A stretch of DNA of 64,000 nucleotides from Morinoia aosen (lineage: Eukaryota > Arthropoda > Malacostraca > Amphipoda > Talitridae), in contig CM059564.1 in assembly GCA_030386875.1 (NCBI GenBank), forward strand, positions 45,280,075 through 45,344,074. Direction: 5' to 3'. Below the pieces are notes generated by a model. That model ran no database searches. It saw only the letters and a list, made by a program, of their open reading frames with translations, and was not told where the DNA came from. Positions 10,410 through 24,000 of the stretch are shown here, piece after piece. Numbering within the stretch: position 1 is the first letter of the stretch; each line of letters begins with the position of its first letter. The position numbers and the translations under genes were made by a program.

Positions 10410-11021
10410 GAAGCAGCATCGCTTGTGTGCAGCAACGAGCCCATCTGCTGTCGCTGGTGGTGCTTGAGCGTCCCGTTATTGGCGCGCCACTTCAGAGGGT
10501 GCCACAAATCTTCGTGAACTTGAGAGGAGCATCAAGAACCTCCTTGTATGTATATCATCCACATGGTAGCGCCGAATGTCAGACTATCGCTGTAGTATCA
10601 AATATATCATTTCTTGCACCGCGAACTCTGTATCTCTAACACCCTCAATGAGGCATGACAGATTGTAACAGGGAGAAGAAAACCGCGTACGATATGTCAG
10701 GGACTGAAAACGATTTTGTGGTAAGGATTTATATACGGTGTCGATGAACAAAATGTCCATTCTTTAAAAAATTATAATATTTTTTCTTAATTTAACCTCG
10801 ATTACAGATAATTCTACAATCCTAGGTAGATTAATTTAGTGTTTGTGTCGCAAGCGAAGTTCGACGAGGAGCCAGCTGCATGAGGAGAAGTTGCTCGTCT
10901 GCCTGTGGCAGCGACGCGGGGGCTAGAGTGGCGGACCAGGAGATGGCTTCAAAGTGAGGGCAATTATGGGCCGGAGATAAATGTTGGAATAAGAGACCTG
11001 CGCGTTGCGCCTCTCACCATT
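10410..11021. other. unassigned DNA, moderately GC-rich start
   Basis: Positions 10410-10560 are GC-rich and open on both strands without a clear exon signature. The remainder to the MITE shows nothing recognisable. Confidence 0.4.
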
Positions 11022-11025
11022 TTAA

Positions 11026-11296
11026 CCCGTTGACTGCGTTTGTGCGGTGTCTACCGTTAGTTCGGATAGGTTGTGGGTAGCATAATTGAAAAACCGAATT
11101 TGTGTACCACTCAAATCCATTCTTATCCTTTCTAAAAAGCGTGAAAAATATAACTGTACGATAATATTTTACCTCATATGCTGACATCAAATTTGAAAAA
11201 GGTAGTCACATAAATGAAATGCCATTCATTTATGCCGGTAGGCAAATGAGCAATTTCCCTATTGGTACACATACGTCCAAATGCGTAGTTAACGTG
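11026..11296 (+). mobile_element. TTAA-target MITE, longer variant
   Basis: A 271-bp non-coding element preceded by TTAA (11022-11025) and followed by TTGA, probably a mutated TTAA. The left end is CCCGTTGACTGCGTTTG. The right end read in reverse is CACGTTAACTACGCATTTG, an inverted repeat of about 17 bp. The terminal motif matches the other TTAA elements in this window, but the interior is different. Confidence 0.65.
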
Positions 11297-11300
11297 TTGA

Positions 11301-14300
11301 CTTATCTTTAACTCAGCAACGCCAGGCTTGTAAGCAGAAGCCAGCGTGTAGACTTCACCTGCCCTAACCTCTGACAGAACGCACTACGGACGAATATTAT
11401 AATTCAAATATAATTTTAATACATAGCGATTGTTTTTGATCGCTCCTTTTACTAAATAGTGAGAGCTGCACAGTGTGTTTATTGATTAGAACCAAAGTTC
11501 CTATGCTCTCACCTACTCTTCTACCCTGCCCCAGTTAGTGGTACACGAGGGCTTGTGTGAAGCCTTGTAATGTAATTCGAGATCATATCTCTGCATGGGA
11601 AAGACGGCTCATCAGACAATGCAGCTGACTCAGAGAGCGAGGCAGACCACGACAGTCTGCACTGCACCCAGCGCATGTCTTGCAATCTCACACACTATCG
11701 GTGCTTGTACACTATCGGCGCTTGCACACGATCGGCGCGAGAATAGTTACATTCATTTTACACATAAGAACTTTCAGGAGATCTCGTTAATTGCCGGTTC
11801 CCATTTGATAACTTATTATGTAATGTCATTTTTTGACGACCTTACCATCATGTTATTCATAAAATAGTAGATTTTGCAATAGAATCCACGCTGTTATCAG
11901 TAGGAGAAATACCTTTTTCTCTAGAGATACTGTAACAAGGAATAAAAATCCTTTAAAACAGGACAATTTTATTGGTGGAGAAACGGTGTTTTCAGCTGGT
12001 ACAACTCAATTTAAATGTCTCAAACATTCAAATCAATACGGTACACTACTGCATTAGCAAACATTAAGCGCAGGCTAACGATAGATGAATATCAGTAATG
12101 AGGAGTGTGGTGATGTCGAGCTAACTCGCATCGATCCGTCCCTGGTCATCAGCAAATCAGGTCAGCCTCGAGCTCTATTTAGCTATGAACGAAAGCCTTG
12201 TGCGCTCCACATCTTGCGCACAGGTCAAACTTGCTGCAGTTTTACCTACAATTGTAGAATTGCTGCCAAAGATAACTGAGGTATTAATTTGCTTGATACT
12301 TTGGACTAACTAGGCATGACTGAGGGATCCCCGCTGCATAGCTGATTTGTTTTTGCAGTTCGGTGAATGGCATGTAAATTCTGCAAATGGGAAATTTAAA
12401 TTTTCCTTGGATATTTTGCGCAATTAATAAGCGAGAAAAGTGCTTCGTGAAATTTTAAGTCATAAATGTTTTTAGACATAGGTAAAAACTAAAATTATTT
12501 TTTGTACGGGGAGAGTTTCTCCTCGTAACAGGTTCTCGATCCCGATCTATCAGTACTCCCAATAAATATTCCAAAGTCATCATTCATGTCGTTCTGAGTA
12601 TCGAAGACACGACATCTTGGTAAAAGAACAAAGTTCCGTCATATCACCGAGCCTTTGCTAAGCAGCCTCCATTGACGCGAGGCAACCACACCTACAAGCA
12701 CGCACACGCCCCCTGCATCAGCGCACATCAAAGCAAATCTATTACCCCGTCTGTGTGTGTCCCCTACAGAGACAGGCACGGCGATGGGCACCCAGCCAGC
12801 ACCCCTCGCTCCTGCTCTCACTTCCCCTCGTCCGAGGCTGCATGCAATAACAAGCGACGTGAGGACAGGGCCAGGATTAGACCGTCGTCTCGGGAACGTG
12901 CATTCATTCGAGAACCTACATCTAGCGCGAAATAATTTCAGAGTATCTGTCATCTCGGTTGAAATATGTACATGATATCAAGTGCAAGCCCTCTTATTTG
13001 TCGCCCGTTTAAGTTGCATCTTTCAGCCTTGCGTACAAGAGCAGAGGAGGACGAGGGTTCTGTTTGAGTGAGATGGTAACACCTGATCTGTGACGCAGGA
13101 GCAGATCAGCTGCTAAATTTGAGGCTTTGCATTTGGCAACTTCTGCGTATTTCAATCGAGATGACATAAGCCGAGAAATTTATTTCATGTTAGATGTTGA
13201 TTCTCATCGCACTGGAAGAATTGGAGCTGTTCTTCACATCACATAAAATGTTTAGTTAGTATTTGTTTACAGCTAATTGCACAAAAAATTTTCAAACAAT
13301 TTTCCAATATCATTTTTTTTAAAGGGAAAACGTCCAAGGGTCTACGTTTAGGATTTTGACCTTAGGCAATAATGGATTGCTGAAACAGACTTATTATTTT
13401 AACTTGCTCAATATCTTCCTGAAAATATAACGTCCATTTTACCAGGAACCGCCATGCAATAACTAAGGCTCAAAGAATGTTTTTTCACTCCACTCCTATC
13501 TAACTCCTCTTCAACGAAAAAATCCCGCACAAAAGAATCACGCGTTAGTAGAATCAAACGGCAGGCAGGCTGCAAAACGCTGCTAGATCACTCGAGCACT
13601 TTACTCGTTAACGCAAGTTACGAGCGTTCAGCGCGTGAGCAGAAGCGTGGATGAACTCACAGCCCACGAGCGTGAATTTGCCGCGCTTCTTTGCACGAAG
13701 ATGGTTCGTGAATGATTGCAAAAACATGCAGGGGATCAAAGGGTGAAAACATGTCACCTGTGCCTAAGTTTACACTTCTGCTGCACCGATGCCTTGCTGT
13801 GGAGAATAACATCGACATGTGTAGGTCGGATGCAAGGTATTGACGCCTGAGACTCGGCTGAAAAAAAGAGTTGAAGACGGTGATCGAATTCCGAGCCGCT
13901 ATGAGATTCTTAGTTATAGGAACTGAAATATCCGAATGAATGAATTTTGTAACGCAATTTTAATTTTTTATTATTTAAGGAAAATTTTACCCCGTGATAT
14001 TCACATAAGCAAGAACATTGAGAGACTCATAATAAGACCCACCGACAAACTAGTGGCATGAAACATCTATTTCGTATTTTCTCATTTTTCATTTCCACTG
14101 ATCGAGTTATTCAGCCATCACGTAAAGAAAAGTTAAAGGAAACGTTAGCGGGTTTCGCATTTATAGAAGTGATGCGAACAAAAATCCCAATTTAACGGAA
14201 AGTTAGGCAGCCCCAAACGGAAAGTTAGGCAGCCCCAAATGGAATTTTCACGCGACAATTAACATTCAAGACCTTCACATAATGTGGTTGAGAAGTTAGA

Positions 14301-17300
14301 GTGCCGCAAAAAGATCCCAATAGAAAGGAGAGTATGCAACGAAAAACAATTTTCATACAAGAACTGATCTTCAGCGCCCTTACATCACGTGGTGTGGTTG
14401 AGTTTGGGTGCCGCGCTGTGTATGTGGACACGTTCATTCGACTCGGCAGCCTGCGGTGACTACCGCTCTAGTGCCGTCCCTGCGCACAATTCCCAGTTCT
14501 AGCTAAGTGAGCAGACCGCACAACGAAGTGGGCCGGCAAATTAGCGGCCACCACACGCCAATGAAGTTCTTGCTTGCTGCTGCGCGTCGTCCTTTCTCGT
14601 TCCACGTCAGATGCGCTCAATGGCAGTAGAAATTAGTGGCAGGATGCTGCGAGCAGGTGTAGTTTTGTCTCATCATTTTGGTGTAATTCAGACTCGCCTA
14701 TTAAGGCGGTTTGAAAAAGTAAGAGTATGATACAGGTGAGTGAAATGAAGTGGATTATTTCTTAAATTTGTTCTTTGGAAACAGTTTCTCAGTAGTGGAA
14801 CTAATTTTAGGCATTTATAGCTCTGTGATGTGCCGCCCAAATTCAAAAGGTTTTTCCTATTATGAGATAAATGCCATCAATGTAAATTGAACCAATACAC
14901 TATGCAAGAGTGAGCGCTTCCTCCATTGCTCACATTTTCAGGCAATAAGAAGCCCTCACCAAGCATAAAACAAGGGTTATTATTTGATGATATTTAGGTG
15001 CTGCAGAATTAGGAGCTTTTTTCGAAGGAAAGAAAACGTTACAACAGAAACGATGGATTTTACTGAAATCATGAAAGTAAATTTCACGCCAAAATCTGTT
15101 CAGTTGTCGCTGAAATCAACATACGCATGTTCTTCACTGGAGAGCGACTCACAAGCTGCCGTCGTAAAAGATCGCAAAATCTAATGAGGATTGTGTTACA
15201 ATATTTTTTTTCTGTGAATTTTGCGGGTAAAATAACATGTGGAGTTTTGCCTGTAGAGCTTTTTGATGCGCTGAGCTGTGACACGATTACGCTACAAATG
15301 CAGAAAAAAAACTACGCATTAAAATCTCCATAGAACAGATGCAGAACTTCAAATTTCGATCCTAAAATAACTCAACAAATCCTGCAGAAGCATCAGTGAA
15401 AGAAAAATGATATTTCGTTTATATTAATCAAGAAAGTTATGCGAGTATGTGAAGAACATAAAAACATGCAAAATAAAATAAAATGAAACATTTGTATCGA
15501 AAGATGTGAAGAATCTAATTCTCAGGAATCTCTTTTTCTGGTCGTAAACAGAAGACGAGAATAAATTGCAGGCTGACTTATTTGACAGAGGAACACTCTG
15601 CGATGTGTTGGGTGGTACCTTTAGCTGCTCAATGAGCAGCAGTGCTAAGCTGCGTGGGTCAAAACTTGGGAAGCTACTGTGCTTGCGCTACTTTATGCAC
15701 AACAAATAATTTTCATTAAATGTACCTTCCTGTTTTTCATTTGATGCTCCCTGATTTTGTCGAGGATTTTAAGGTAGAAACGCTTAAAATGAATGATTTT
15801 ATGACTTTTTCAGCCTAATAATTTCATAATTAATAATTTTATTATTAATTCATTACGCAAAGAAAGTGCTCTAATTGAGTAGAGCTTGTGTATGTGAAAA
15901 CTGTAAGCAAATTTATTATTTTAGGGACTGTATTTTCCTGAAAGTGATCTCGGATACTCGTAACTGTATAATGGAGAGTAAATAATATAACTAACATTTT
16001 CGAAAAGTAGCGATTAAGAAAATACTACCTGATTTTATGGGGCATACATCTTTCCACTTATTTTCCTCTCGTTGCTCCTGCTCTCTATTTATTGAGCCAT
16101 GAATATTAGCTGTATTAAAGATATGCTCAATAATTTTAAGCTTTAGAAAGTTTGTCACCTGGCCAAATGCAGGCGCATAAGAGACATCTGACGCAGATTA
16201 CCACACCACACACGTGCCAGGAAACGTCCAAACTATCACCACCTCATTAAGATTACACAGATTGCCTCATCCAACAACCCGCAGCGGGTAATTACGCACG
16301 AGCTCGAGTGCTCACTTCATTGTTTGTCTGCATCTCTGGCAAACCCTGTTGTATTTCTGCCGCTAAATTGCTCGTGTGCTCTGAACTGTGAGGAATAAAA
16401 ATATACTTTTTTAGTTCTGCGGCTTCAGATTTAATAAGAAAAGATGTGCTACACAGAGTAGAGCGCGGCCTCATATGATGCCACTAAAAGTGCAGTGTTG
16501 GAGTTCACCGTCACGCAGAGCAAGAAACGGAAAAATGACCCGTAATGGGAGTACTTTATTCTCACGCTCATTTCCTCTAAGAATTAGCGTGCGAGCGGCC
16601 CCTAAATAGCTGCTAGCCGCATACAGCCGTCATGCGATGCTCAAGGGAGGTAATGCGACATTTATTTCGGGATTCTCACAGCGGACAGCACGCCAGGTGC
16701 CGGAGCCGCAAGACAATATGTGTGCGGCAGAAAACGGAACACAGTGCGACGTATTTATGGTGAGAGTTTTATAGGTCCTGCTCTGTCCTAACAAACGCAG
16801 GAAGTTCGCTCTTGTTAGCGCATAAATTGGTTTCGCGACAGTGCTGTGGTGAAGGTCGTGCTCCTCAGTCCGAAGCGCCAGCAGTTCTTTGGTTTGTTCA
16901 ACGTAAAAGAAGGAATGACTGAATTTTCATGCCATGCGAGCAATTTGCATTCACGGAAGACTTATGACTATTAATTGGAGATACTCTCACATTTCTAATT
17001 ACAAATTTAATTCTTCAACCTGTCATCGCTCAAGCCGCAGACAAGTACTACATGGGGTCCAATATATTTGTTTCTGTTTACCAGAGTGACTAGAAAATAA
17101 AGGTTTTGTTTCAAATCAATGAAAGGCTTCATCATTTTCTTTGGTGCCAAAGTTGCAAAAAGCTTGAAGAAGGATTGTGGATTATATCGTTAGTAAATCC
17201 GGGCCAACTTCGCATCACTGGACATTTTTAGGCGTTCATGCAAGGCTGTTTAGGTCATTAGTCAGGCCAGGCCGGAAACTTTACTAGAGTAAATGATTGG

Positions 17301-17769
17301 TAGAAGCGAACAGCGAGAGTACTGAGAAACCTCGCCGACTCGATGCAATATTTTGCTTCCCAGCGCTGTTGCGCGCTGGTGACTCGGCTGCAAGAGCACG
17401 CAGAATTCCTGAGCGTGGTATTTGCTCGTATTTGCTAGTAAGATCACGAATAACCTCACTTTTCTCTCTCTACTCACGAATAACATCATCAGAGTATCAA
17501 AGCCTCGAGCTGAGTAGTTGTTCCTGTCCCTCATAAGAAATTTACCGAGCCAACAGCACAGATGACGGTTGAGTATTGATTAATTCAGGCACAATTCATC
17601 CGGCAGGACACAACGTCCACAGGGGCAGATAGACCAACATTGCAGATACCTCAACACTTTGATACCTCAACACAGTTACTGATTCATAGCACCGACACAG
17701 TGCTCTTTATTGATAATATTTGTGCGATATTGGTTTGGGTTACTTTAAGTTTTCTTCATCCTAGTTGTG
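11301..17769. other. unassigned intergenic or intronic DNA
   Basis: No supported gene. GC-richer islands at about 12650-12920, 14400-14640, 16560-16760 and 17290-17440 are each open on both strands; the last ends at a GTAAGA donor-like site (17440). A 22-bp direct duplication (AACGGAAAGTTAGGCAGCCC...) lies at about 14194-14238. Confidence 0.45.
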
Positions 17770-17926
17770 TGTGTACTGAAATAATTGCATGGTCTCAGCG
17801 AACAGGAGGATGTTGAGCGCATCCCGTACAGGGTTATGACCGTGCCGCAATTCCATGGGCTTCTGGAGCTTTCGCTTGCGTCCGTGATTGAACTCTGGCT
17901 GCTCATGTCCGTCAAGTTTGCCAGGG
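17770..17926 (-). CDS. candidate internal exon, function unknown
   Basis: A good acceptor (pyrimidine-rich, ending CCCACGCAG) precedes 17926 on the minus strand. The stretch that follows is open in two frames. One reads LANLTDMSSQSSITD onward; the other reads GKLDGHEQPEFNHGRKRK and later NILLFAETMQL. Base composition rises compared with the flanks. No strong donor was found at the 3' side, so the lower boundary is approximate. No family recognised. Confidence 0.3.
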
Positions 17927-17946
17927 CTGCGTGGGAGTAGAATCAA

Positions 17947-19373
17947 ATTACAACGTCAATCTGAGCGCAGAGCTTGCGTCCTGCTGCTAAATTTAACCCA
18001 ACTCCTGCCTGCGATCAGCTCAGCTAGTGCATGCTACGTGTCAAATTTACAATTTGTCGTCCTAGGGCACATTAAGTGGGAAAAGATAAAAGAAAATTCG
18101 TGGGGCCTGGGCTGACCTCGTGAAAAGATTTGCCTACTTTTTAAACTTTCAGCGGTTGCTTCTTCGTGAGGCGTCCTAAGCGAGAGGCTAAGGGATCAAG
18201 TCTTCATCAGTCGAAAAAGTTTGAAGTTTTAGAGTAAGAGCTTATAATTTTGGCATGAAATAGTGCTAGTGTACAAAACTCATGAGGCCAGAAATGTTGA
18301 TTTTTATATTTATCAAGTAGTGCTATTTAATAATAACTTTGATTATGGACGTATGCAGTAGTAGAATAGGTGTATGTATGTGTGGAATACAGTATGTGAA
18401 GAGCATGAAAATCAGGTGTGTGAAGCATGAAAATTTCAGCGAGCATATTTTCAAGAAGTCTTAAAAACTAGAATGAAATAGAACTGCAGATAAGGTTGAG
18501 AGCAAAAGACTTAGTTCATGTTCTGCTACCAACACGGCGCCAGGCTCATTGATAGCAGGGAAGAATCGCAACTGACCAAGCTTTTATGTAACAGCTTTGT
18601 TCACGCGCGTGACGAGGTAGACATAATTCATCAGAGAATCTTGGGCGGTGTGACTGCAAAATTAGGTCACGCTACATATCACATTTTCTGCACCTGGACA
18701 TGGATTGCAACTCCTTGCAGTTGCTTATAAACTGAACAAATTATTGGAAACTCACTCTCTATGTTAGGAAATGAATCCGGTTCAAAGATCCACCAAATTG
18801 GTTTATAAAATATGAATAATGCAATGGAAAAGTCCTAAGCCATGGTAAAATGAGCAACATGAAGCGGCATTTTTACATGGAAGGAAAAGTCTCCAACAAA
18901 ACAAAAAAGCGGATATAAGTGTCAGGGACTTGAAATAAGCGCATTGTTGATTGTCACCAACTTGGAGGGCAAACTAGTAATAAACCAGTACCACGTGACC
19001 AGTACTATAGATCAAATCTAATTCTTCCACGCGTTCATTCACGAAGTCCGTCATTGATTCATAAACTAAACTGCAAATTTTGCCATGTTACAAAGTGCAA
19101 TGTTCACAAATTTTAAAAAATTTTGCTATGCGTTTTTGGCCCTTAAACCTACAGAGAACCCTCACGACATGGAACGTTGACCTTACAGTGCACATTCGTG
19201 CATAAATACTGCGTAAAAAATAGCATGTTGGATCTCGGCGAGATCTGAATTTACGACTTAGTGCCGTAAAATTGAGGGCGATGTGTGCATAGCAGCGGCC
19301 GTAATGTTAAACGCTGGGTGTCGCTGCAAACGATGGCTGCGCTTTCACCAGCATTGTGTGCTGAATTTTGATC
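17947..19373. other. unassigned DNA
   Basis: Mostly AT-rich. A plus-strand open stretch at 18509-18730 has a weak resemblance to a C-type lectin segment (see findings), but it is not strong enough to call as a gene. Confidence 0.4.
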
Positions 19374-19590
19374 AAGAAAACGATGCACCCTATCGTAGTC
19401 CCAACGATGCTCGTGCAGAGTGGGAGACAGCGATACTGACTTTTGATAAAGAAAACGATGCAACGATAATGGTCGTTGTCATAACAGTGCTCGTACAGAG
19501 CTGGAGAGAGCAATACTGATTTGATAAAGAAAACGATGCAATCAAGCGTTGTCCTGGCGATGCACGTGCAGGAGACAGAAAGCAAATCCT
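19374..19590. repeat. ~76-bp tandem repeat, three diverged copies
   Basis: Three successive units begin with AAGAAAACGATGCA (about 19374, 19449 and 19527) and contain GTGCTCGTRCAGAG or a similar block followed by GAGA and ATACTGA. Spacing is 75-78 bp. Confidence 0.8.
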
Positions 19591-20155
19591 GCATGCAAAC
19601 AAACACATTTTCCGCCACATTCCGAGCCCACGACAGCCCGAGAGGCAGACACGACCCAGCGTTGTCGTCGCTCGCCTCAGCAGCTCAATGGTCCTCATGA
19701 GGTCCCAGATGACTCACAAAATAACTCTGACTTAGCAGATCAAGGCCACTCTTGTGCATTGCTCAATGCCCTTGTTCGTGCCCGTCACACGCCCAATTAC
19801 CATTAATAATCTCTGTGCGAAATCTCAGAGTCTGTTTAATGTTTTCCTCTTTGAAAAATCATTTGCTGGAATTGAACTACTGGTTTTGAGCGCTATGTTT
19901 GGCGAAGAAGAACAGGGCCATCACTGTTGAAAATTACTGTGAGCGCTCGAATGAAGTGTATTGTACTAGGTATGTTAATTAAGAAATCAAAAAGTTGCAA
20001 ATATTAGACATTTGTAAGAACTACTTTCGAGGGAATTCTAGCCACCATCTTACGTCGCATTGATGACGCGAGGTTTGCAGTTGTCTCGTTTCATGTTGTC
20101 TACCATCGCTGCAGTCGTCAGAGCAGCTAAAGAGTTTGCATGCTACGGACGATAA

Positions 20156-20309
20156 GGGTTAGTGCTAACTCTCAAGTGTGCTCTATAAATTTTTGATTCG
20201 ATACCGGGACATTGTGAGAAAAATTTCATATGCGTAGCGCTAACTCTCAAGCGTGCTGTATAAATTTTTGAAATGGTTTAATACCTGGATATTGTGGGAT
20301 AAATTTCAC
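20156..20309. repeat. ~78-bp direct duplication
   Basis: Both copies contain GCTAACTCTCAAG, TATAAATTTTTGA and ATACC(T/G)GG(A/G), ending in AAATTTCA. The copies lie at about 20156-20230 and 20235-20309. Confidence 0.85.
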
Positions 20310-20599
20310 GCCAGCAAATGGTCCTTTATTCTCAGAGAACGACTTTTCAACTCCGCAAACCGCTGTAACACCTGACAATAGACACAATAAAGCAATATTC
20401 CAATTCGAAAATTAAGATGTTTTCCAGATGATGTTATTGTTCACTGAAAACAAATGACCCCTAAGACAGCAGCATCTTGATAGTCTCAACATTTTGAAGC
20501 AGGAATCTTTATTCCAAAAGTAAATCAAATCTAGTGACCGTGACAAGTATCTTCCCGAGAAAAAGAGATGCAAGTCAGAATGACTTGGTGCGCTCCGCC

Positions 20600-21030
20600 A
20601 ACACGACAGTGTCAGAAATGTGGCTGGCAAGAGGGGTCATGCACCTCACATCTCAGTTCATATCCTGAATGATACTCCAATTGAAGCAAGAGATCAACAA
20701 AGAGATCTTGGCATCACCATCACCAAGGAACTCAAGCAGTACAAACAAATAGCAAAAAGCGTTAAGAATGCTAGCGAAATTCTTGTATTCCGAGACAAGA
20801 AACTTTGAATAAAAGTGAGAGAGCATAATGCTACCCCTCTGTCAGGCACTGGCCCGACCACGTCTAGAACCCGTAGTCCAGCTCTGGTCTCCTAACCTAA
20901 GACGATATATCAACAAAATGGATAGAATTTAGGGTAAAACAACAAAAATAATTCCGGAGCTCCCTAACCTCAGCTGCGAGCGACGTCTCCCAACGGCGCT
21001 CCTGATGAGTTTCATGGCGCTGCTCTGTGC
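20600..21030 (+). pseudogene. CR1-like LINE reverse transcriptase remnant
   Basis: The plus strand carries the post-catalytic part of a CR1/L2-type reverse transcriptase. An RDLGITITKELKQYKQ block (about 20711-20760) precedes KSVKNASEILVF. Further on, translation gives RPRLEPVVQLWSPNLRRYI and, after a stop, KIIPELPNLSCERRL; these match the familiar VRP-LEY-Q-WSP and lE-iQRraTk-i-eL segments of the family. A stop lies after the first block (about 20806) and another near 20932, so the copy is dead. The catalytic FADD region was not found upstream. This is an old, truncated fragment, unrelated in position to the 57.5-60.8 kb element. Confidence 0.75.
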
Positions 21031-21908
21031 CGGTAATATAATAACTGACATGTTTTTGCTACCAGCCACGAAAGATTTCTAATTCTCTTGAAACTGGTAT
21101 AGCCAAATTCCTGACGCTGAAGGAATTGAGAGTTTCATGGAATGGTGATCCGCATTTTCATAGATTTCACTCACTGTGTTTCAGTCACACGAGCAAAATG
21201 CGCACAAACTAACATAGCGTATGCTTCGCAGAGACCACGTGAGCTGCATTGGTCATGTACGAGTACATTGAGGTCATAAACACCAAATAAGAGTTGTATA
21301 CCATTAGCATTTTTGTAAGTGAGAGTATGTTAGCGAATGAGGGTGGTCAGTTCTACTTCTGTTGAATAAGGATGAGAACCTAAGCTTTATGGATACTTGC
21401 TTACTTATTTTTTGAATTTTTCTGTATTTTTCTAAATTGCACCGTTTTGCATGTTTCAGCACCAAAGACGGAATTATGACTTTCCTAAACCTTTGTTTAA
21501 AAACCAATAGAAATATATATGTTTACTTTGGTTCTTCTTTTTATCTTAAGCGTTTTCGAGTCCACGAGAGCTGCAGTGGCCTGCAGCCTTCAGTTCATCT
21601 ACTGCAGCCTGAAACTGATCCGCCGCTGCTGCTGCCTTGCTGGCAGGTGTCCGGTGACGCTCTAATGTGCTCGGCAATGCAGCTGTTGGTGTGAGCAGCT
21701 CGCTGTGTGCAGCTAGGGAGTTTAATGCATCTGAAAAGCTTAAAGATTACACGTCCTCTCATTTTCTACCCTAGTCTCGTGTCTTCTCACCATACCATGG
21801 AGTGATATATGAGAAGAGTTTGATTTTTAATGCTGAACTCTAAATGATGTATGTGAGATCCTACGATGCCAAGCGCGTTGCTACATTGGGTAAGCAGAGA
21901 CGTAAGCG

Positions 21909-22027
21909 CTCTTTCATCAACAGTGAGTGAATATAATTATCGTCCGATGTGAGAAGATTTGGTAAAGCATATGATCTCTCTTTCATTGACAGTGAGTTAA
22001 TGTCAATGTCTCCTGATGTGAGAAGAA
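21909..22027. repeat. ~68-bp direct duplication
   Basis: CTCTTTCATCAACAGTGAGT...GATGTGAGAAGA (21909-21957) recurs in diverged form as CTCTTTCATTGACAGTGAGT...GATGTGAGAAGA (about 21977-22027). The open frame that spans it (21949-22194) was not accepted as a gene. Confidence 0.7.
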
Positions 22028-22199
22028 GAGACGAGTGTTTAATGAATTTAGTTTATTTGAATGCAGGCTTGCCTTCATCAGAAGTAAATTCTATCGCTTC
22101 ACTTGAAAGATGCTCCTTCTCTCGACCAAACAAGTGGCCCTGCAGTCTAAAGTTACGATGCACGATAGCTGCTCTTAAAAAGACACGCAAATAGTGTAA

Positions 22200-23800
22200 G
22201 TCTTCACCTCAGCAACTAGTTTTTTGACTACCGAGAACTTGGAGAGCTAATGAAGGAGATGCGATAACAATGTTAGGTTCCGCTACGAGCTTAATTTTTT
22301 TGGTTTCTTCCTGACTTCACGGAGGATTAAAATAGTGGCGGCCTAAGTTGTTGTGCTGAGTTAAGAATTATTGTAAAATGAGGTATATTTCAGGCCATTG
22401 ATTCCCCTGTCAGTGACGGCTTATGACAGAAATCATAAGCATTCTGCAAAGTTGTGCGCATGGAGCATGAGCATCGCCTGAATTTTTGGAAGTAAACAAA
22501 TCTACAGGAAGTTCTACCGTATAACTGAATTTGCTTCTCTGACTATTATTCTCATCACAGCTAGTCTTGCGAGCGACTAATGGGTTTCGTACTAATGGGT
22601 TTCGTACAGAAGCAACTCACGAAAAAAACTAAAGCTCAATCACCTCCAGCCGTGTGATCTCACCAAAGGGATTTATAGCTTTAGCTCTGTGGATTTCGTC
22701 TCATATACTCGCTTTTGGTTTGTGATTATATATCACGGTGCACAAATTGGACTTTACACTCCTAAAAATTTGTTATCAGACGTGTTTCTTGAGCTCATAA
22801 ATGTGTTAAATTCATCAATGTTCAGGTATTTTGAAAATTATGAACTGTATAAGATATTTTTTTCAAATATTTAGTAGAAAGGACACTTACCTTCTTTCAG
22901 AAACAGTGTCTCTTGAAAGCATCAGGGTTAGCAGGCCGGATGAAAGTACAGGTGTAGTTTTAATAGACCGTGAGAGATGTAAAAACTGTGTGAATTAAAT
23001 TATGTTTCACTAAGAAAAGTTTGAGGTAATTTTTTAGCGTAAAAGTAAATACATCACTCATGTGGAAAATATAAAGAATAGTTTTCTGCCTTAGCCGGAG
23101 AATACGCACACTATCACCGATGAACTCCATAGATGTCGACATTTTTCGAGCTAGGGCCAAATAATATTCCACAACTTGCCTGAATTTCGTAAACCAAACA
23201 TCAGTCGAAAGTTTCCTTCTAAAGCAATTTTGCCTCGTATATCACGCAGCAGTTTAATTTCGCGATTATATTTTATTTCTGTTCTGGCTACGTTTGCTTA
23301 CAATATTTATACTGTTCAGAGCTCCGAATCTTTTGTTTGGAATCAATCACTGTATTGAAAGAAGCTCTTACGCTCTTTATAGCAACATTTGATATCGAAA
23401 ACTTCTTTTCTAATATATTTATAACAGAATTAAATATATTTTCCCCGTCTTTATAATATTGTGAAGCTTATAGCTATATTTTTACTATTCCAATAATAAT
23501 TGGCTCGCTGTGATTGTACTTTTATATCACATAATGAATTTAAATTTTGAGTTCTTACTTAAGTACCGACTATTTTTTTGTGCATTACTAACCTCTTTAT
23601 TAGAAATTTCTAGAATCAAATATTTTCTACCTCTGATTTTACAGCAGTCCCAAAAATGAGCCGTGTGTCAGCTTTCCGCTTTTCACACCCCAGTCGATGA
23701 AGTTTAAAAAATGGCTATCGCTTTTAGTGTCTAATCATTTCACTCAAGTGTTCGTGAGAACCATTTTTGTAAGTAAATTAAGTATTCAGTCATCTTAAAC
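22200..23800. other. unassigned DNA
   Basis: AT-rich, with no open stretch beyond about 70 codons and no recognisable motif on either strand. Confidence 0.5.
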
Positions 23801-23805
23801 TTTTA

Positions 23806-24000
23806 GAACAAGCAACAAAAGCCAAGCTATCGTCTGCAGTCTATCAGCTTAGTTGTGGACGTTGTGATTTGGAATACGTGGGCTCTACTGCCAGAGCACT
23901 CGCTGTTCGTGTCTCAGAGCACGCCGGTAGCAGTTTGCGCGCTGGCCCGCCCAATTTCTATTCTTTACGTTATTCTGTACTTTTCCAGGCAGAAAAATGA
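23806..24000 (+). pseudogene. GIY-YIG endonuclease fragment, Penelope-like retroelement
   Basis: The plus strand is open from just after a stop at about 23779 to a stop near 23998. Its core reads KAKLSSAVYQLSCGRCDLEY followed by VGSTARALAVRVSEHAGSS. This is the pattern of the GIY-YIG endonuclease of Penelope-like elements and related retroelements: a VY-strand, a CxxC pair, a Y(V/I)G motif, then a conserved R-x-EH helix. No reverse transcriptase motif was found upstream within reach, so this is a 3' fragment. After about 23955 the similarity fades. A host GIY-YIG gene is less likely, because the flanks show no exon structure. Confidence 0.75.

Noticed and set aside
12639..12953. 104-codon minus and 87-codon plus ORFs
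   Set aside because: A GC-rich, low-complexity patch is open on both strands. There is no splice site, motif or codon texture to favour either.
21949..22194. 81-codon plus ORF
   Set aside because: It spans a local direct duplication and begins at a GTG without exon signals.
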